From: Pseudomonas orientalis
GTDB lineage: Bacteria; Pseudomonadota; Gammaproteobacteria; Pseudomonadales; Pseudomonadaceae
Length of the DNA: 64,000 nucleotides
Direction: 5' to 3'
NCBI RefSeq assembly: GCF_001439815.1
Contig: NZ_JYLM01000001.1
Coordinates: 682,001 to 746,000, forward strand
Shown here: positions 47,375 through 55,523 of the stretch, piece by piece
How the letters are laid out: each line of letters begins with the position of its first letter
Numbering within the stretch: position 1 is the first letter of the stretch
The notes under the pieces: model-generated
Seen by the model: only the letters and a program-made list of their open reading frames with translations
Databases searched by the model: none
Told to the model about the DNA's origin: nothing
Translations under genes and position numbers: made by a program

Positions 47375-49021
47375 ATGGATAAATACACCCCGCATACATG
47401 GCAACCCCACGAGCGGCCGAGCTTGCCCGGTTCGCCGTCGACGCCGCTGCACCCCACCCACAAGCGCTGGCTGTTCGCGCTGGTCGGCGTGCTGGTGGCG
47501 ATCACGGGCGGGTTGGGCAACGCCCTGGTCATCGCCAACCTGCAATACCTGCAAGGCGCCCTGGGCGCGACCACGGCGGAAATGGCCTGGCTGCCCGCTG
47601 CCTATGTGATGACTAACGTGTGCATGAACCTGCTGCTGGTAAAATTTCGCCAGCAGTTCGGCCTGCGGGCGTTTACCGAGGTGTTCCTGGTGTTGTATGC
47701 GCTGGTGACCTTCGGCCACTTGTTCGTCAATGATCTCAACTCGGCCATCGCCGTGCGGGCGGCCCACGGCATGGTGGGGGCGGCGCTGAGTTCGTTGGGC
47801 TTGTACTACATGATCCAGGCGTTCCCGGCCAAGTGGCGCTTGAAAGCCCTGGTGCTGGGGCTGGGCACTGCGCAGCTGGCATTGCCGCTGGCGCGTTTGT
47901 TCTCTGAAGATTTGCTGCAAATTGCCGAATGGCGCGGGCTATACCTGTTCGAGCTGGGCCTGGCGCTGATCTGCCTGGGCTGTGTGTTCCTGCTCAAGTT
48001 GCCGCCCGGCGACCGGTTCAAGACCTTTGAAAAACTCGATTTCCTCACCTTCGCGATCCTGGCCACCGGCGTCGCCTTGCTCTGCGCGGTGTTGTCCCTG
48101 GGGCGCATCGACTGGTGGCTGGAGGCGCCCTGGATCGGCATCGCCTCGGCCTGTTCGCTGGTGCTGATCATGGCCGGCCTGGCCATCGAACATAACCGCG
48201 CCAACCCGATGCTGATGACCCGCTGGCTGGGCAGCGGCACCATGATTCGCCTGGCCTTGGCGGTGATCCTGATTCGGATGGTGCTGTCCGAACAATCCAC
48301 CGGTGCGGTGGGTTTCATGCAGATGCTGAACATGAGTTACCAGCAGATGCATACGCTGTACGTGGTGATGCTGGTCGGGGCGATTGCCGGCCTGGTGGTC
48401 AGCGCCTTGACGATCAATCCGGCACACTTGCTGATGCCACTGATCATCTCCCTGGCGTTGATGGCGACGGGGTCGGTCATGGACAGTTTTTCCAGCAACC
48501 TGACGCGACCGCAGAACCTGTATATCAGCCAGTTCCTGCTAGGCTTCGGCGGTACCTTCTTTCTCGGGCCGACCATGGTGCTGGGCACCAGGAATGTATT
48601 GACCAACCCGCGCAACCTGGTGAGTTTTTCGGTGATGTTCGGGATTTGCCAGAACCTCGGCGGCCTGATCGGCGCGGCGTTGCTCGGCACCTTCCAGATC
48701 GTGCGCGAGAAGTATCACTCGAGCATGATCGTCGAGCACCTGACCTTGCTCGACCCCCGCGTCGCGGCGCGGGTACAGAGTGGCGGCTCGGCCTATGGTG
48801 GTATCGTTGCCGACCCGGAACTGCGCAACCTCATGGGCATCCGCAGCCTGGCTACGGCGGCCACCCGTGAGGCGAACGTCATGGCGTACAACGATGTCTT
48901 CATGTTGATTGCGATCATCGCGATCCTGACCATGATCTGGATCTTTATCCGCAGCCTGTGGCTGATGAGCACCACCAAAGCAGCCACCCCTTCCGTTCAA
49001 CCTGTCGGCGCCTCTTCATGA
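47375..49021 (+). CDS. MFS drug/solute exporter, EmrB/DHA2-like
   Basis: 548 residues, about 14 hydrophobic segments. The cytoplasmic N-terminus (first 30 residues) is followed by LFALVGVLVAITGGLGNALVIANL and the DHA2-type loop EMAWLPAAYVMTNV. The last part has a periplasmic loop (residues 440-480) and a final helix. The adaptor-type gene overlaps its stop by 4 bases. Together they form an EmrAB-like efflux pair; no outer-membrane component or regulator adjoins. Substrate unknown. Confidence 0.85.
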   Translation: MDKYTPHTWQPHERPSLPGSPSTPLHPTHKRWLFALVGVLVAITGGLGNALVIANLQYLQGALGATTAEMAWLPAAYVMTNVCMNLLLVKFRQQFGLRAFTEVFLVLYALVTFGHLFVNDLNSAIAVRAAHGMVGAALSSLGLYYMIQAFPAKWRLKALVLGLGTAQLALPLARLFSEDLLQIAEWRGLYLFELGLALICLGCVFLLKLPPGDRFKTFEKLDFLTFAILATGVALLCAVLSLGRIDWWLEAPWIGIASACSLVLIMAGLAIEHNRANPMLMTRWLGSGTMIRLALAVILIRMVLSEQSTGAVGFMQMLNMSYQQMHTLYVVMLVGAIAGLVVSALTINPAHLLMPLIISLALMATGSVMDSFSSNLTRPQNLYISQFLLGFGGTFFLGPTMVLGTRNVLTNPRNLVSFSVMFGICQNLGGLIGAALLGTFQIVREKYHSSMIVEHLTLLDPRVAARVQSGGSAYGGIVADPELRNLMGIRSLATAATREANVMAYNDVFMLIAIIAILTMIWIFIRSLWLMSTTKAATPSVQPVGASS

Positions 49022-50163
49022 CCGAACCCACGACCACGACTACCAACGCCATCGCTTCCACGCCCGAGGGCACCACGCCGCCGGGCGCCGCTGTGACCGA
49101 ACCGCGCTCGTTGCGAGTACGCCTCCTTTCGTCCCTGGGCTTTGCCGCGGTTGCCATCGTCGGCGTGCTGATCGTGCTGTACGCGTGGCAACTGCCGCCG
49201 TTCAGCAGCGCCGTGGAAACCACCGAAAATGCCTTGGTGCGTGGGCAGGTGACGATCATCGGCCCGCAGCTCAGCGGCTATGTATTCGAAGTGCCGGTGC
49301 AGGATTTCCAGTATGTGAAGGCCGGTGACCTGCTGGTGCGCCTCGATGACCGCATCTACAAGCAGCGCCTGGACCAGGCCCTGGCGCAACTGGCGGTGCA
49401 GAAGGCTTCGCTGGCCAATGTAGTGCAGCAACGCAACAGCGCCGAAGCGACCATCAAGTTGCGCCAGGCCGCGCTGGTCGACAGCCAGGCCCAGGCGCGC
49501 AAAAGCACCGCCGACCTGCGCCGCAATGAAGAGCTGATCAGCGACGGCTCGGTGTCCAGGCGTGAGCTGGACGTCACCCGCGCCGCCAATGCCCAGACCG
49601 TCGCCGCCGTGGCCCAGGCCCAGGCCAGCCTGGAAATCGCGCGGCAGGACCTGCAAACGGTGATCGTCAATCGCGGCTCCCTGGAGGCCGCAGTGGCCAG
49701 TGCGGAGGCGGCGGTGGAATTGGCCCGGATCGACCTGTCCAACACCCGCATCACCGCACCCCGGGATGGCCAGTTGGGGCAGATCGGCGTGCGCCTCGGG
49801 GCCTACGTCAACTCCGGTGCGCAGTTGATGGCGCTGGTGCCCAAGCAGTTGTGGGTGATCGCCAATATGAAGGAAACCCAGATGGACAATGTGCAGGTCG
49901 GCCAGCCGGTGACCTTCACCGTGGATGCATTGAACCACCGCAGGTTTCACGGCACGGTGCAGCATATTTCCCCGGCAACCGGCTCGGAGTTCAGCCTGTT
50001 GCAGGCGGACAACGCCACCGGCAACTTCGTCAAGATCGCCCAGCGCGTGCCGGTGCGGATCACCGTGGACCCTGACCAGGCCGAGAGTGAACGATTGCGG
50101 CCGGGGTTGTCGGTGGTGGTGAGTATCGATACGGCAGGGCGCCTGAAGAATAGTCCGCCCTGA
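49018..50163 (+). CDS. HlyD/EmrA-family membrane fusion protein
   Basis: 381 residues from the ATG at 49018 (ATGA overlap with the MFS stop). A Thr/Pro-rich N-terminus is followed by one membrane helix (about 43-65), the barrel-sandwich hybrid (TTENALVRGQVTIIGPQLSGYV, closing at NTRITAPRDGQLGQIGVR) around a long alpha-hairpin (about 110-250), and a beta-barrel (LWVIANMKETQMDNVQVG). It bridges the MFS pump to an outer-membrane channel encoded elsewhere. Confidence 0.88.
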   Translation: MTEPTTTTTNAIASTPEGTTPPGAAVTEPRSLRVRLLSSLGFAAVAIVGVLIVLYAWQLPPFSSAVETTENALVRGQVTIIGPQLSGYVFEVPVQDFQYVKAGDLLVRLDDRIYKQRLDQALAQLAVQKASLANVVQQRNSAEATIKLRQAALVDSQAQARKSTADLRRNEELISDGSVSRRELDVTRAANAQTVAAVAQAQASLEIARQDLQTVIVNRGSLEAAVASAEAAVELARIDLSNTRITAPRDGQLGQIGVRLGAYVNSGAQLMALVPKQLWVIANMKETQMDNVQVGQPVTFTVDALNHRRFHGTVQHISPATGSEFSLLQADNATGNFVKIAQRVPVRITVDPDQAESERLRPGLSVVVSIDTAGRLKNSPP

Positions 50164-50172
50164 CATTGACAC

Positions 50173-50233
50173 CACATTTGGAGTGTATTTCAGGTTGAAA
50201 TTGAGGTGGGTCGACTGGCCTTGTTCCAACAGT
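50173..50233. repeat. Direct repeat, copy 1 (duplicated 3' end of the epimerase gene)
   Basis: 61 bases that match 50371-50431 with only two differences (50212 C/T and 50229 A/G). On the minus strand it encodes the same peptide end as the epimerase (LNFNLKYTPNV), but it is detached from the gene. Confidence 0.93.
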
Positions 50234-50334
50234 CTGTAGGAGCGAGCTTGCTCGCGAAAAACGTCAACGATAACGCGTGCTTCCTGAATAAACGCGGTGC
50301 CTGTGAGTTTTTCGCGAGCAAGCTCGCTCCTACA
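50234..50334. repeat. Inverted repeat pair, REP family B (about 101 nt)
   Basis: CTGTAGGAGCGAGCTTGCTC and its inverse, sitting between the two copies of the 61-base direct repeat. Confidence 0.92.
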
Positions 50335-50351
50335 AAAAGCCTTTGACTGGC

Positions 50352-50373
50352 ATTAGAGCAAGCCCCCTCCCAC
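50352..50373 (-). repeat. Solitary REP half-unit, family A (truncated)
   Basis: Reads ATTAGAGCAAGCCCCCTCCC then AC. It encodes the last residues and the stop codon of the epimerase frame. The other solitary inverse half at 11862 has the same GGCATTAG lead-in. Confidence 0.8.
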
Positions 50374-51228
50374 ATTTGGAGTGTATTTCAGGTTGAAATT
50401 GAGGTGGGTTGACTGGCCTTGTTCCAGCAGTTTCAGGCCCGGCCTTCCCGGCAAGTGATGGGCATTCACCGGATGGCTTACCGGCTCGATGCAGAAAAAT
50501 TCCAACCCCGGCGGGCAATACAGCAGGAAGTAATCGGCGCCGGTGGCCTGGCACTCGAGGCTGTACCCAAGCTGCGGTTGCTCGATCAGGCAGTGCCCGT
50601 CCCAGCCACAAAAGCCGTTATCCACCAGCCCCTCCGGCAGCGGTTTGGTTTGCCCAAAATCCCAATCCTGCGGCACCGCCGCCAATTGCGTCGGCAGCTT
50701 GGCCGCATCGCTCATCCACGCCTGCGACGCCTTCGCCTGTAACCGCGTATCCGGACGACGCGGGAAATACGGATGCAATCCCAGCCCATGCCACGCCGCG
50801 TTTTCGGCCAGATGAGTCACGCGCAATTCAATCGCCAGCACCCCATCGTGCAACCGAAACCGTTGCTCGGCGCGGTACGCGAACGGTGTGTCGCAAAGCA
50901 AGTGCAACACCACTTCATCGGCGGTTTGGCTGCTCACCTGCCACGCCTGCTGCCAGGCCGAGCCATGAATCGGCAGCGGGTCAGTGAGGCTGTTGGGATT
51001 GAGGGCCAGCCAGCCGTCGGGGTTGTCGAAGCCGCCGTGGGCGATTCGGTTTGACCAGGGCGCCAAGGGGTAGCAGCCCAGCTTGCCCGGCAGCCCGGTG
51101 TTGATCGCCTGCTCATCGCTATTGCGCAACAGCGGCTGGCCGGTGGCGCGTACCGTCCAGTTCACGATGGCGCCGCCGATGGCCGGGGCGAGCACCAGGT
51201 GGGTGAAGGGGTCCGAAAGCTCAATCAC
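50353..51228 (-). CDS. Aldose 1-epimerase family protein
   Basis: 291 residues from a GTG start (AGG-rich leader). Mutarotase motifs: YPLAPWSNRIAHGGF with the conserved Asn-Arg, PIHGSAWQQAW with a catalytic His, GLGLHPYFPR with the second His, and CIEPVSHPVNA with the catalytic Glu. It interconverts alpha and beta anomers of a free sugar or sugar phosphate. The C-terminal residues GGGLL and the stop are contributed by a REP half-unit, so the native end has been replaced. No sugar pathway is adjacent on the same strand. Confidence 0.85.
   Translation of the reverse strand: MIELSDPFTHLVLAPAIGGAIVNWTVRATGQPLLRNSDEQAINTGLPGKLGCYPLAPWSNRIAHGGFDNPDGWLALNPNSLTDPLPIHGSAWQQAWQVSSQTADEVVLHLLCDTPFAYRAEQRFRLHDGVLAIELRVTHLAENAAWHGLGLHPYFPRRPDTRLQAKASQAWMSDAAKLPTQLAAVPQDWDFGQTKPLPEGLVDNGFCGWDGHCLIEQPQLGYSLECQATGADYFLLYCPPGLEFFCIEPVSHPVNAHHLPGRPGLKLLEQGQSTHLNFNLKYTPNVGGGLL
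50371..50431. repeat. Direct repeat, copy 2 (inside the epimerase gene)
   Basis: Partner of 50173-50233, offset by 198 bases. This copy is continuous with the rest of the epimerase gene, so it is the original. Confidence 0.93.
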
Positions 51229-51274
51229 GATTGACCTGCCTTATGGAAATGGTAAACACAGCGCTGCTCGAAGT

Positions 51275-51354
51275 GTGGGAGGGGGCTTGCCCCCGATAGC
51301 AGTGGGTCAGCTGATGCAACTTTGACTGAACCACCGCTATCAGGAGCAAGCCCC
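51275..51354. repeat. REPIN left part, interrupted by the IS110-family element
   Basis: The left unit, centre and most of the right unit of a family A REPIN, ending GCAAGCCCC. The missing CTCCCAC lies at 52600-52606, beyond the mobile element. Joined, they give an 87-base REPIN. Confidence 0.93.
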
Positions 51355-51383
51355 CTTGTGTCTTGAGTCAGGATTAGACTGAG

Positions 51384-51545
51384 GGTGAGAGCGGTGAGTA
51401 GCAAGCTGAATGCCCCGAGTGCTTAAAGCACGTGTGGGAGCCCACGCTGCTACTCACCTCTCCGCTCTGGACATGAGCCCGAACAGTTGAACGAGCCCAC
51501 CTCGAACAGTTACAAGCGTGGGCCAAGCCAGAGCGCTCTCACTCT
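51384..51545 (+). ncRNA. Predicted bridge RNA of the IS110-family element (target loop and donor loop)
   Basis: First domain: stem GGTGAGTAGC (51393-51402) with GCTACTCACC (51449-51458), extended by AGAGC/GCTCT. Its loop holds GCCCC (51412-51416), a small hairpin GTGC/GCAC (51419-51431) and TGTGGGAG (51433-51440). GCCCC repeats the target strand just left of the core; TGTGGGAG is the complement of CTCCCACA, core plus right target. Second domain: ACAGTTG (51483-51489) equals the right element end (52593-52599); hairpin CGAG/CTCG; ACAAG (51512-51516) is the complement of CTTGT at the left element end. All four guides have the order and polarity known for IS621-type bridge RNAs. The RNA ends are estimates. 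Confidence 0.8.
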
Positions 51546-51565
51546 AAGTGTAAGAGGGTTTGGCA

Positions 51566-52498
51566 ATGTTTTCCTACTCTGCAGGCATTGATGTTTCCAA
51601 AGACAGTCTTGAGGCTCGGATTCATTTACTTGAAGCTGGGGTAAGCTGTTCCAACACTGAAAGAGACTTACCAGCGTTGATCGGGTGGCTAATGCTTTAC
51701 CAGGTTAGTCGCGTGTTGGTGGAAGCCACGGGCGGTTACGAGCGCAAAATCGTCAAAGCGGCTCAGGCTGCCGGCCTTGAGGTTATGTGCGTTAATCCCC
51801 GTCGTGCCAAAGAGTTTTCCAGAGCGATGGGCCAGAAAGCCAAAACCGACCCGATAGACGCAAAGTCTCTGGCGCACTATGCAGCCGTTCTAGACTCGCC
51901 AAGTGCCCGAATCACAAGCCCGGAACACGACAAGCTGCGCGCGCTGGTCCAGCAGCGGGAACATTTTGTTCAGCAAAGAGATGACGACAGACGACGCCTG
52001 AAAACGGCTTCCTGCGATGCGGTAAAGCCTGCATTGCAGAGCCATATCGACTATTTGAACACGGCAGTGGAGGCGATAGATCGACTGATTCGTCAAAGTG
52101 CGAACGAGCTAGATAGCGAAAAGGTGGCTCGACTGTGTTCAGTCAAAGGAATTGGTCTGGTTACTGCCACCAGTCTTATGGCTTACCTGCCTGAGCTGGG
52201 GGAGATTGGAGGGCGCCCTATCGCGGCATTAGCGGGCCTCGCTCCGTACAACAACGACAGCGGAAGGCATAAAGGTGCACGCCACATTAGTGGCGGAAGG
52301 TTTTCAGCTCGTCGCCCACTTTACATGGCCTGTTGGGTGGTCATCCGGGACCAGCCAGAATTCGGGACTCGATATAAGGCGCTACGTGATAAAGGGAAAT
52401 GCGCCAAAGTCGCGTTGATCGCCTGTATGCGCGTTTTGTTGGTACGCCTGAACGCGATGCTGCGCGACCGTACTGAATGGAAAGAGCGTACCGCTTAG
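51566..52498 (+). CDS. IS110-family transposase/recombinase
   Basis: 310 residues from the ATG at 51566 (AGAGGG seven bases upstream; a TTG two codons earlier is the alternative). RuvC-like DEDD residues: Asp9 (GIDVSKDS), Glu53 (VEATGGYE), Asp95 and Asp98 (KTDPIDAKS). The Tnp domain includes GIGLVTATSLMAYLPELG and the probable catalytic Ser232 (NNDSGRHKG), then HISGGRFSARRPLYMA. All key residues and the full length are present, so it is probably active. Lower GC than its neighbours. Confidence 0.95.
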   Translation: MFSYSAGIDVSKDSLEARIHLLEAGVSCSNTERDLPALIGWLMLYQVSRVLVEATGGYERKIVKAAQAAGLEVMCVNPRRAKEFSRAMGQKAKTDPIDAKSLAHYAAVLDSPSARITSPEHDKLRALVQQREHFVQQRDDDRRRLKTASCDAVKPALQSHIDYLNTAVEAIDRLIRQSANELDSEKVARLCSVKGIGLVTATSLMAYLPELGEIGGRPIAALAGLAPYNNDSGRHKGARHISGGRFSARRPLYMACWVVIRDQPEFGTRYKALRDKGKCAKVALIACMRVLLVRLNAMLRDRTEWKERTA

Positions 52499-52636
52499 CG
52501 CGGTAGCAGCTATTTCCTCCAACATCGCACGACTTAAGGCTGTGGGAGCTTTGCTGTCTATGAAAAATGACTTCTGAATTGAATCCATTAAGACAGTTGC
52601 TCCCACATTCAAGCATCCTTGTTCTTGAAATTGGAT

Positions 52637-53917
52637 TTACAACACCACGCTTGGCAACCACAGCGACAGTGCCGGAATGTAGGTCACCGCAATCAGCACC
52701 AGAAACAGCACCGCATAAAAAGGCAGCAGCGCCTTCACGGTCTTCTCGATGCTGACCTTGCCCACCGCCGCGCCCACGAACAACACCGCGCCCACCGGCG
52801 GGGTGATCAGGCCTATCCCGAGGTTCACCAGCATGATCATGCCGAAGTGCACCGGGTCCACACCAATACCCAGCACCACCGGCAGCAAAATCGGCGTGAG
52901 GATCAGGATCAGCGGCGCCATGTCCATCACCGTGCCGAGCAACAGCAGCATGACGTTGATGCACATCAGGATCACGTAGCGGTTGTCCGACAGGGTCAGG
53001 AACAGCGTGGTGATCTTCGCCGGGATCTGCATCAGGGTCATGATGTAGCCGAAGCTGGCGGCGAAGGCGATCAGGATCATCACGATGGAAATGGTGCGCA
53101 CCGTGCGATGCATCAGCTTGGGCAGCTCGCGCCATTTGTAGTCGCGGTAGATGAACATGGTCACGAAAAACGCCCACAGCACGGCAATCGCGGCGGATTC
53201 GGTGGCGGTGAAGATACCCGAGAGGATGCCGCCGAGGATGATCACCATGGCCATCAGGCCCCAGAGCGCATCGGCGGCGATCTTCAGCGCTTGCTTCAAG
53301 GGGATGACTTCGCCTTTGGGGTAGTCGCGTTTTTTCGCGAAGATCAGGCACAGCACCATCAGGCACGCGCTCATCAACAGGCCCGGCACCACGCCAGCCA
53401 TGAACAGCGAGGCGATGGAAACGGTGCCGCCCGCCGCCAGGGAGTAGAGCACCGAGTTATGGCTCGGAGGCGTCAGCAGCGCCTGCACCGAGCCGCTGAC
53501 CGTCACCGCCGTTGCGAACTCACGGGGATAACCCCGGCGTTCCATCTCCGGAATCAGCACCGAACCGACCGACGCGGTATCGGCCACCGACGAGCCGGAG
53601 ATCGCGCCGAAAAAGGTCGAGGCCATGATATTGACGAGGGACAGACCGCCACGCACAAAGCCCACCAGCACCCCGGCAAACGCCACCAGGCGCCGCGACA
53701 TGCCGCCCTCGGCCATGATCGCCCCGGCCAGCACGAAGAACGGAATCGCCATCAGCGAAAACTTGTTCACCCCGCCCGCCACCTGGATCATCAGGGCCTG
53801 GAACGGGATGTCGATCCACCATGCGCCGATCAGCGCCGACAAGCCCAGCGCGTAGGCCACCGGCATGCCGATCAGGATCAAGGCGATAAAACTGCCCAAC
53901 AGAATCAATGCGTCCAT
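52637..53917 (-). CDS. TRAP transporter large permease (DctM type)
   Basis: 426 residues, about 12 hydrophobic segments, with DctM motifs such as LALVNIMASTFFGAISGSSVADTAS-type sequence (around 110-135) and a C-terminal ITPPVGAVLFVGAAVG. It starts one base after the stop of the small permease gene. It forms the transport channel of the tripartite uronate importer. The gene ends about 30 bases from the right end of the IS110-family element. Confidence 0.92.
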   Translation of the reverse strand: MDALILLGSFIALILIGMPVAYALGLSALIGAWWIDIPFQALMIQVAGGVNKFSLMAIPFFVLAGAIMAEGGMSRRLVAFAGVLVGFVRGGLSLVNIMASTFFGAISGSSVADTASVGSVLIPEMERRGYPREFATAVTVSGSVQALLTPPSHNSVLYSLAAGGTVSIASLFMAGVVPGLLMSACLMVLCLIFAKKRDYPKGEVIPLKQALKIAADALWGLMAMVIILGGILSGIFTATESAAIAVLWAFFVTMFIYRDYKWRELPKLMHRTVRTISIVMILIAFAASFGYIMTLMQIPAKITTLFLTLSDNRYVILMCINVMLLLLGTVMDMAPLILILTPILLPVVLGIGVDPVHFGMIMLVNLGIGLITPPVGAVLFVGAAVGKVSIEKTVKALLPFYAVLFLVLIAVTYIPALSLWLPSVVL

Positions 53918-53918
53918 A

Positions 53919-54446
53919 TCAGGCGGCCCCTTCGCTTTCTTCTACCAGGTCGAAGCGCACCACGCGCCGGTTGCTCTGGTCGCCCAGCAGCAGTTTTTCC
54001 ACCACGAAGATCAGGGTCAGCAAGCCGCCAATCGGGATCGGCATATAGGTGATGCCGACGCGCAGGGTAGGGATGGCGCTCATGAACTGGTTCCAGGTGG
54101 ACAGGCACAATTTGGCGCCCCAGATCGTCATGAACAGGCAGATGGTGCCCATCAGCAGTTGCGAAACAATGCCGACGACGCGGCGTTGGGTGGCAGGCAG
54201 GCGGTCGGTGACCATGGCCACCGACATATGCGCACCGGCGCGGTAGCTGGCGGCGGCGCCGATGAAGGTGAACACCAGCATCAGCAGGATGGCGGTGGGC
54301 TCCGGCCAGCTTGAGCCGGTGCCGAGGATGTAGCGGGCGAAAATGCCCCAGGGAATGATCAGTGCGACCCCGAGTACCGAAAGGCCGGCGACCCAGATGC
54401 AGGTCATGTAGATGCGGTCATTGATGCGCAGCAGTAGATTCTTCAT
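53919..54446 (-). CDS. TRAP transporter small permease (DctQ type)
   Basis: 175 residues from the ATG at 54446 (a GTG three codons upstream is the alternative). Four hydrophobic helices and the DctQ motif ILGTGSSWPEPTAILLM. It partners the large permease whose gene follows with a one-base gap. Confidence 0.9.
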   Translation of the reverse strand: MKNLLLRINDRIYMTCIWVAGLSVLGVALIIPWGIFARYILGTGSSWPEPTAILLMLVFTFIGAAASYRAGAHMSVAMVTDRLPATQRRVVGIVSQLLMGTICLFMTIWGAKLCLSTWNQFMSAIPTLRVGITYMPIPIGGLLTLIFVVEKLLLGDQSNRRVVRFDLVEESEGAA

Positions 54447-54509
54447 GGCGTTCACCGTAACCGGGCGCGTCGGTGTCGACCGCGCCGGGCCTAGCTGGGG
54501 GGAGTGTGC

Positions 54510-55472
54510 TTACTGAACGGCGTCGATACGCTTGATGATGTCGGCGTAAGGCGCGCCGTACTTGGCACGAACCTGTGCGGTGGCGTCATAGAAGGGCTTT
54601 TTGTCGACGGTGATGAACTCGACACCGGCGGCCTTGAGCTTGGCTTCACTGCTGGCGGACTTGGCGTCCCACAACACGCGCTCGTCAGCCTGGGCGGCCT
54701 TGGCGGCTTTCTTGACCATGTCCTGCTGCGCGGGGGTGAGCTTGTTCCAGGTGATCTTCGACATCACGATGGGTTCGGGCAGGATCAGATGCTCGGTGAG
54801 GGTGTAGTACTTGGCGTTCTGGTAGTGGTTGTGCTCGAGCAGTGTCGGCGGGTTGTTTTCCGCGCCGTCTATCACGCCGGTCTGCAAGGCGCTGAAAATT
54901 TCGCCGGTGTCCATGGCGATGCCATTGGCGCCCATCGCGTTGAAGGCATCGATGAACAGCGGGTTGCCCTGCACGCGAATCTTCATGCCCTTGAGGTCTT
55001 CGATCTTGCGCACCGGTTTCTTGGTGTAGAGGTTGCGCGTGCCACCGTCCATCCAGGCCAGGGCGACCAGGCCGAACTCGGAGTGGGTGATCTTGGCGAG
55101 GATTTCATCGCCGATTTCGCCGTCGATGACCTTGCGCATGTGTGCCTGGTCACGGAACACGAAGGGCAGGTTGAACACGTTGACGTCGGGCACCACCGGG
55201 CCGACGATGCCGAGGCTGACGCGGGTCATCTGCACGGCGCCGACCTGGGCCTGTTCGACCACTTCTTTCTCGGAGCCGAGCACGCCGCCCGGGAAGTACT
55301 TGAAGGTCAGTTCGCCGTTGCTTTCCTTGGTCAAGGCCTTGCCCATGTTCTCTTCGGCAACGACGGTGGGGTAGCCGGCGGGGTGGATGTCGGCAAATTT
55401 GATTTCCAGCGCCTGGACGGCGCTGCTGAGGGCGACGAGTGTGGCGGCGAGCAAGGTGCGTTTGAAGTCCAT
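54510..55472 (-). CDS. TRAP transporter substrate-binding protein (DctP type), probable uronate binder
   Basis: 320 residues. Signal peptide cleaved near residue 22 (SSAVQA/LEIK). Mature DctP fold with the conserved Arg in IRVQGNPLFIDAFNAMGA (the carboxylate-binding arginine region) and WDAKSASSEAKLKAAG. Context (uronate dehydrogenase and lactonase upstream on the same strand) points to galacturonate or glucuronate as ligand. Confidence 0.88.
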   Translation of the reverse strand: MDFKRTLLAATLVALSSAVQALEIKFADIHPAGYPTVVAEENMGKALTKESNGELTFKYFPGGVLGSEKEVVEQAQVGAVQMTRVSLGIVGPVVPDVNVFNLPFVFRDQAHMRKVIDGEIGDEILAKITHSEFGLVALAWMDGGTRNLYTKKPVRKIEDLKGMKIRVQGNPLFIDAFNAMGANGIAMDTGEIFSALQTGVIDGAENNPPTLLEHNHYQNAKYYTLTEHLILPEPIVMSKITWNKLTPAQQDMVKKAAKAAQADERVLWDAKSASSEAKLKAAGVEFITVDKKPFYDATAQVRAKYGAPYADIIKRIDAVQ

Positions 55473-55523
55473 AGGGTTTCATTCCTGTCTTGTTATTGTT
55501 GTATTCAAGGCACAGCGATGCAG

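Larger units (their letters stand above)
51355..52599 (+). mobile_element. IS110-family insertion sequence inserted in a REPIN (1245 bp)
   Basis: Bounds are set by the broken REPIN: GCAAGCCCC|CT on the left and CT|CCCACATT on the right, with the dinucleotide CT present at both junctions. The element has no terminal inverted repeats and no longer target duplication, as is usual for IS110. It has a 211-base non-coding left end, one DEDD-type transposase gene and a 101-base right end. The CT junctions match the core dinucleotide of bridge-RNA-guided IS110 recombination. Confidence 0.9.

Noticed and set aside
51275..51354. CRISPR-like or regulatory array made of the repeated GTGGGAGGGGGCTTGCC units
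   Set aside because: The units are dispersed inverted pairs kilobases apart without regular spacers; they are REP/REPIN sequences.
52500..52541. Alternative right end of the IS element at CT (52540-52541)
   Set aside because: It would not restore the REPIN, and the bases before it have no match in the leader RNA, whereas ACAGTTG before 52600 matches exactly.
52619..54052. 477-codon plus-strand open frame opposite the TRAP permease genes
   Set aside because: Mirror of two membrane-protein genes; the translation is almost entirely His, Gln and Arg.
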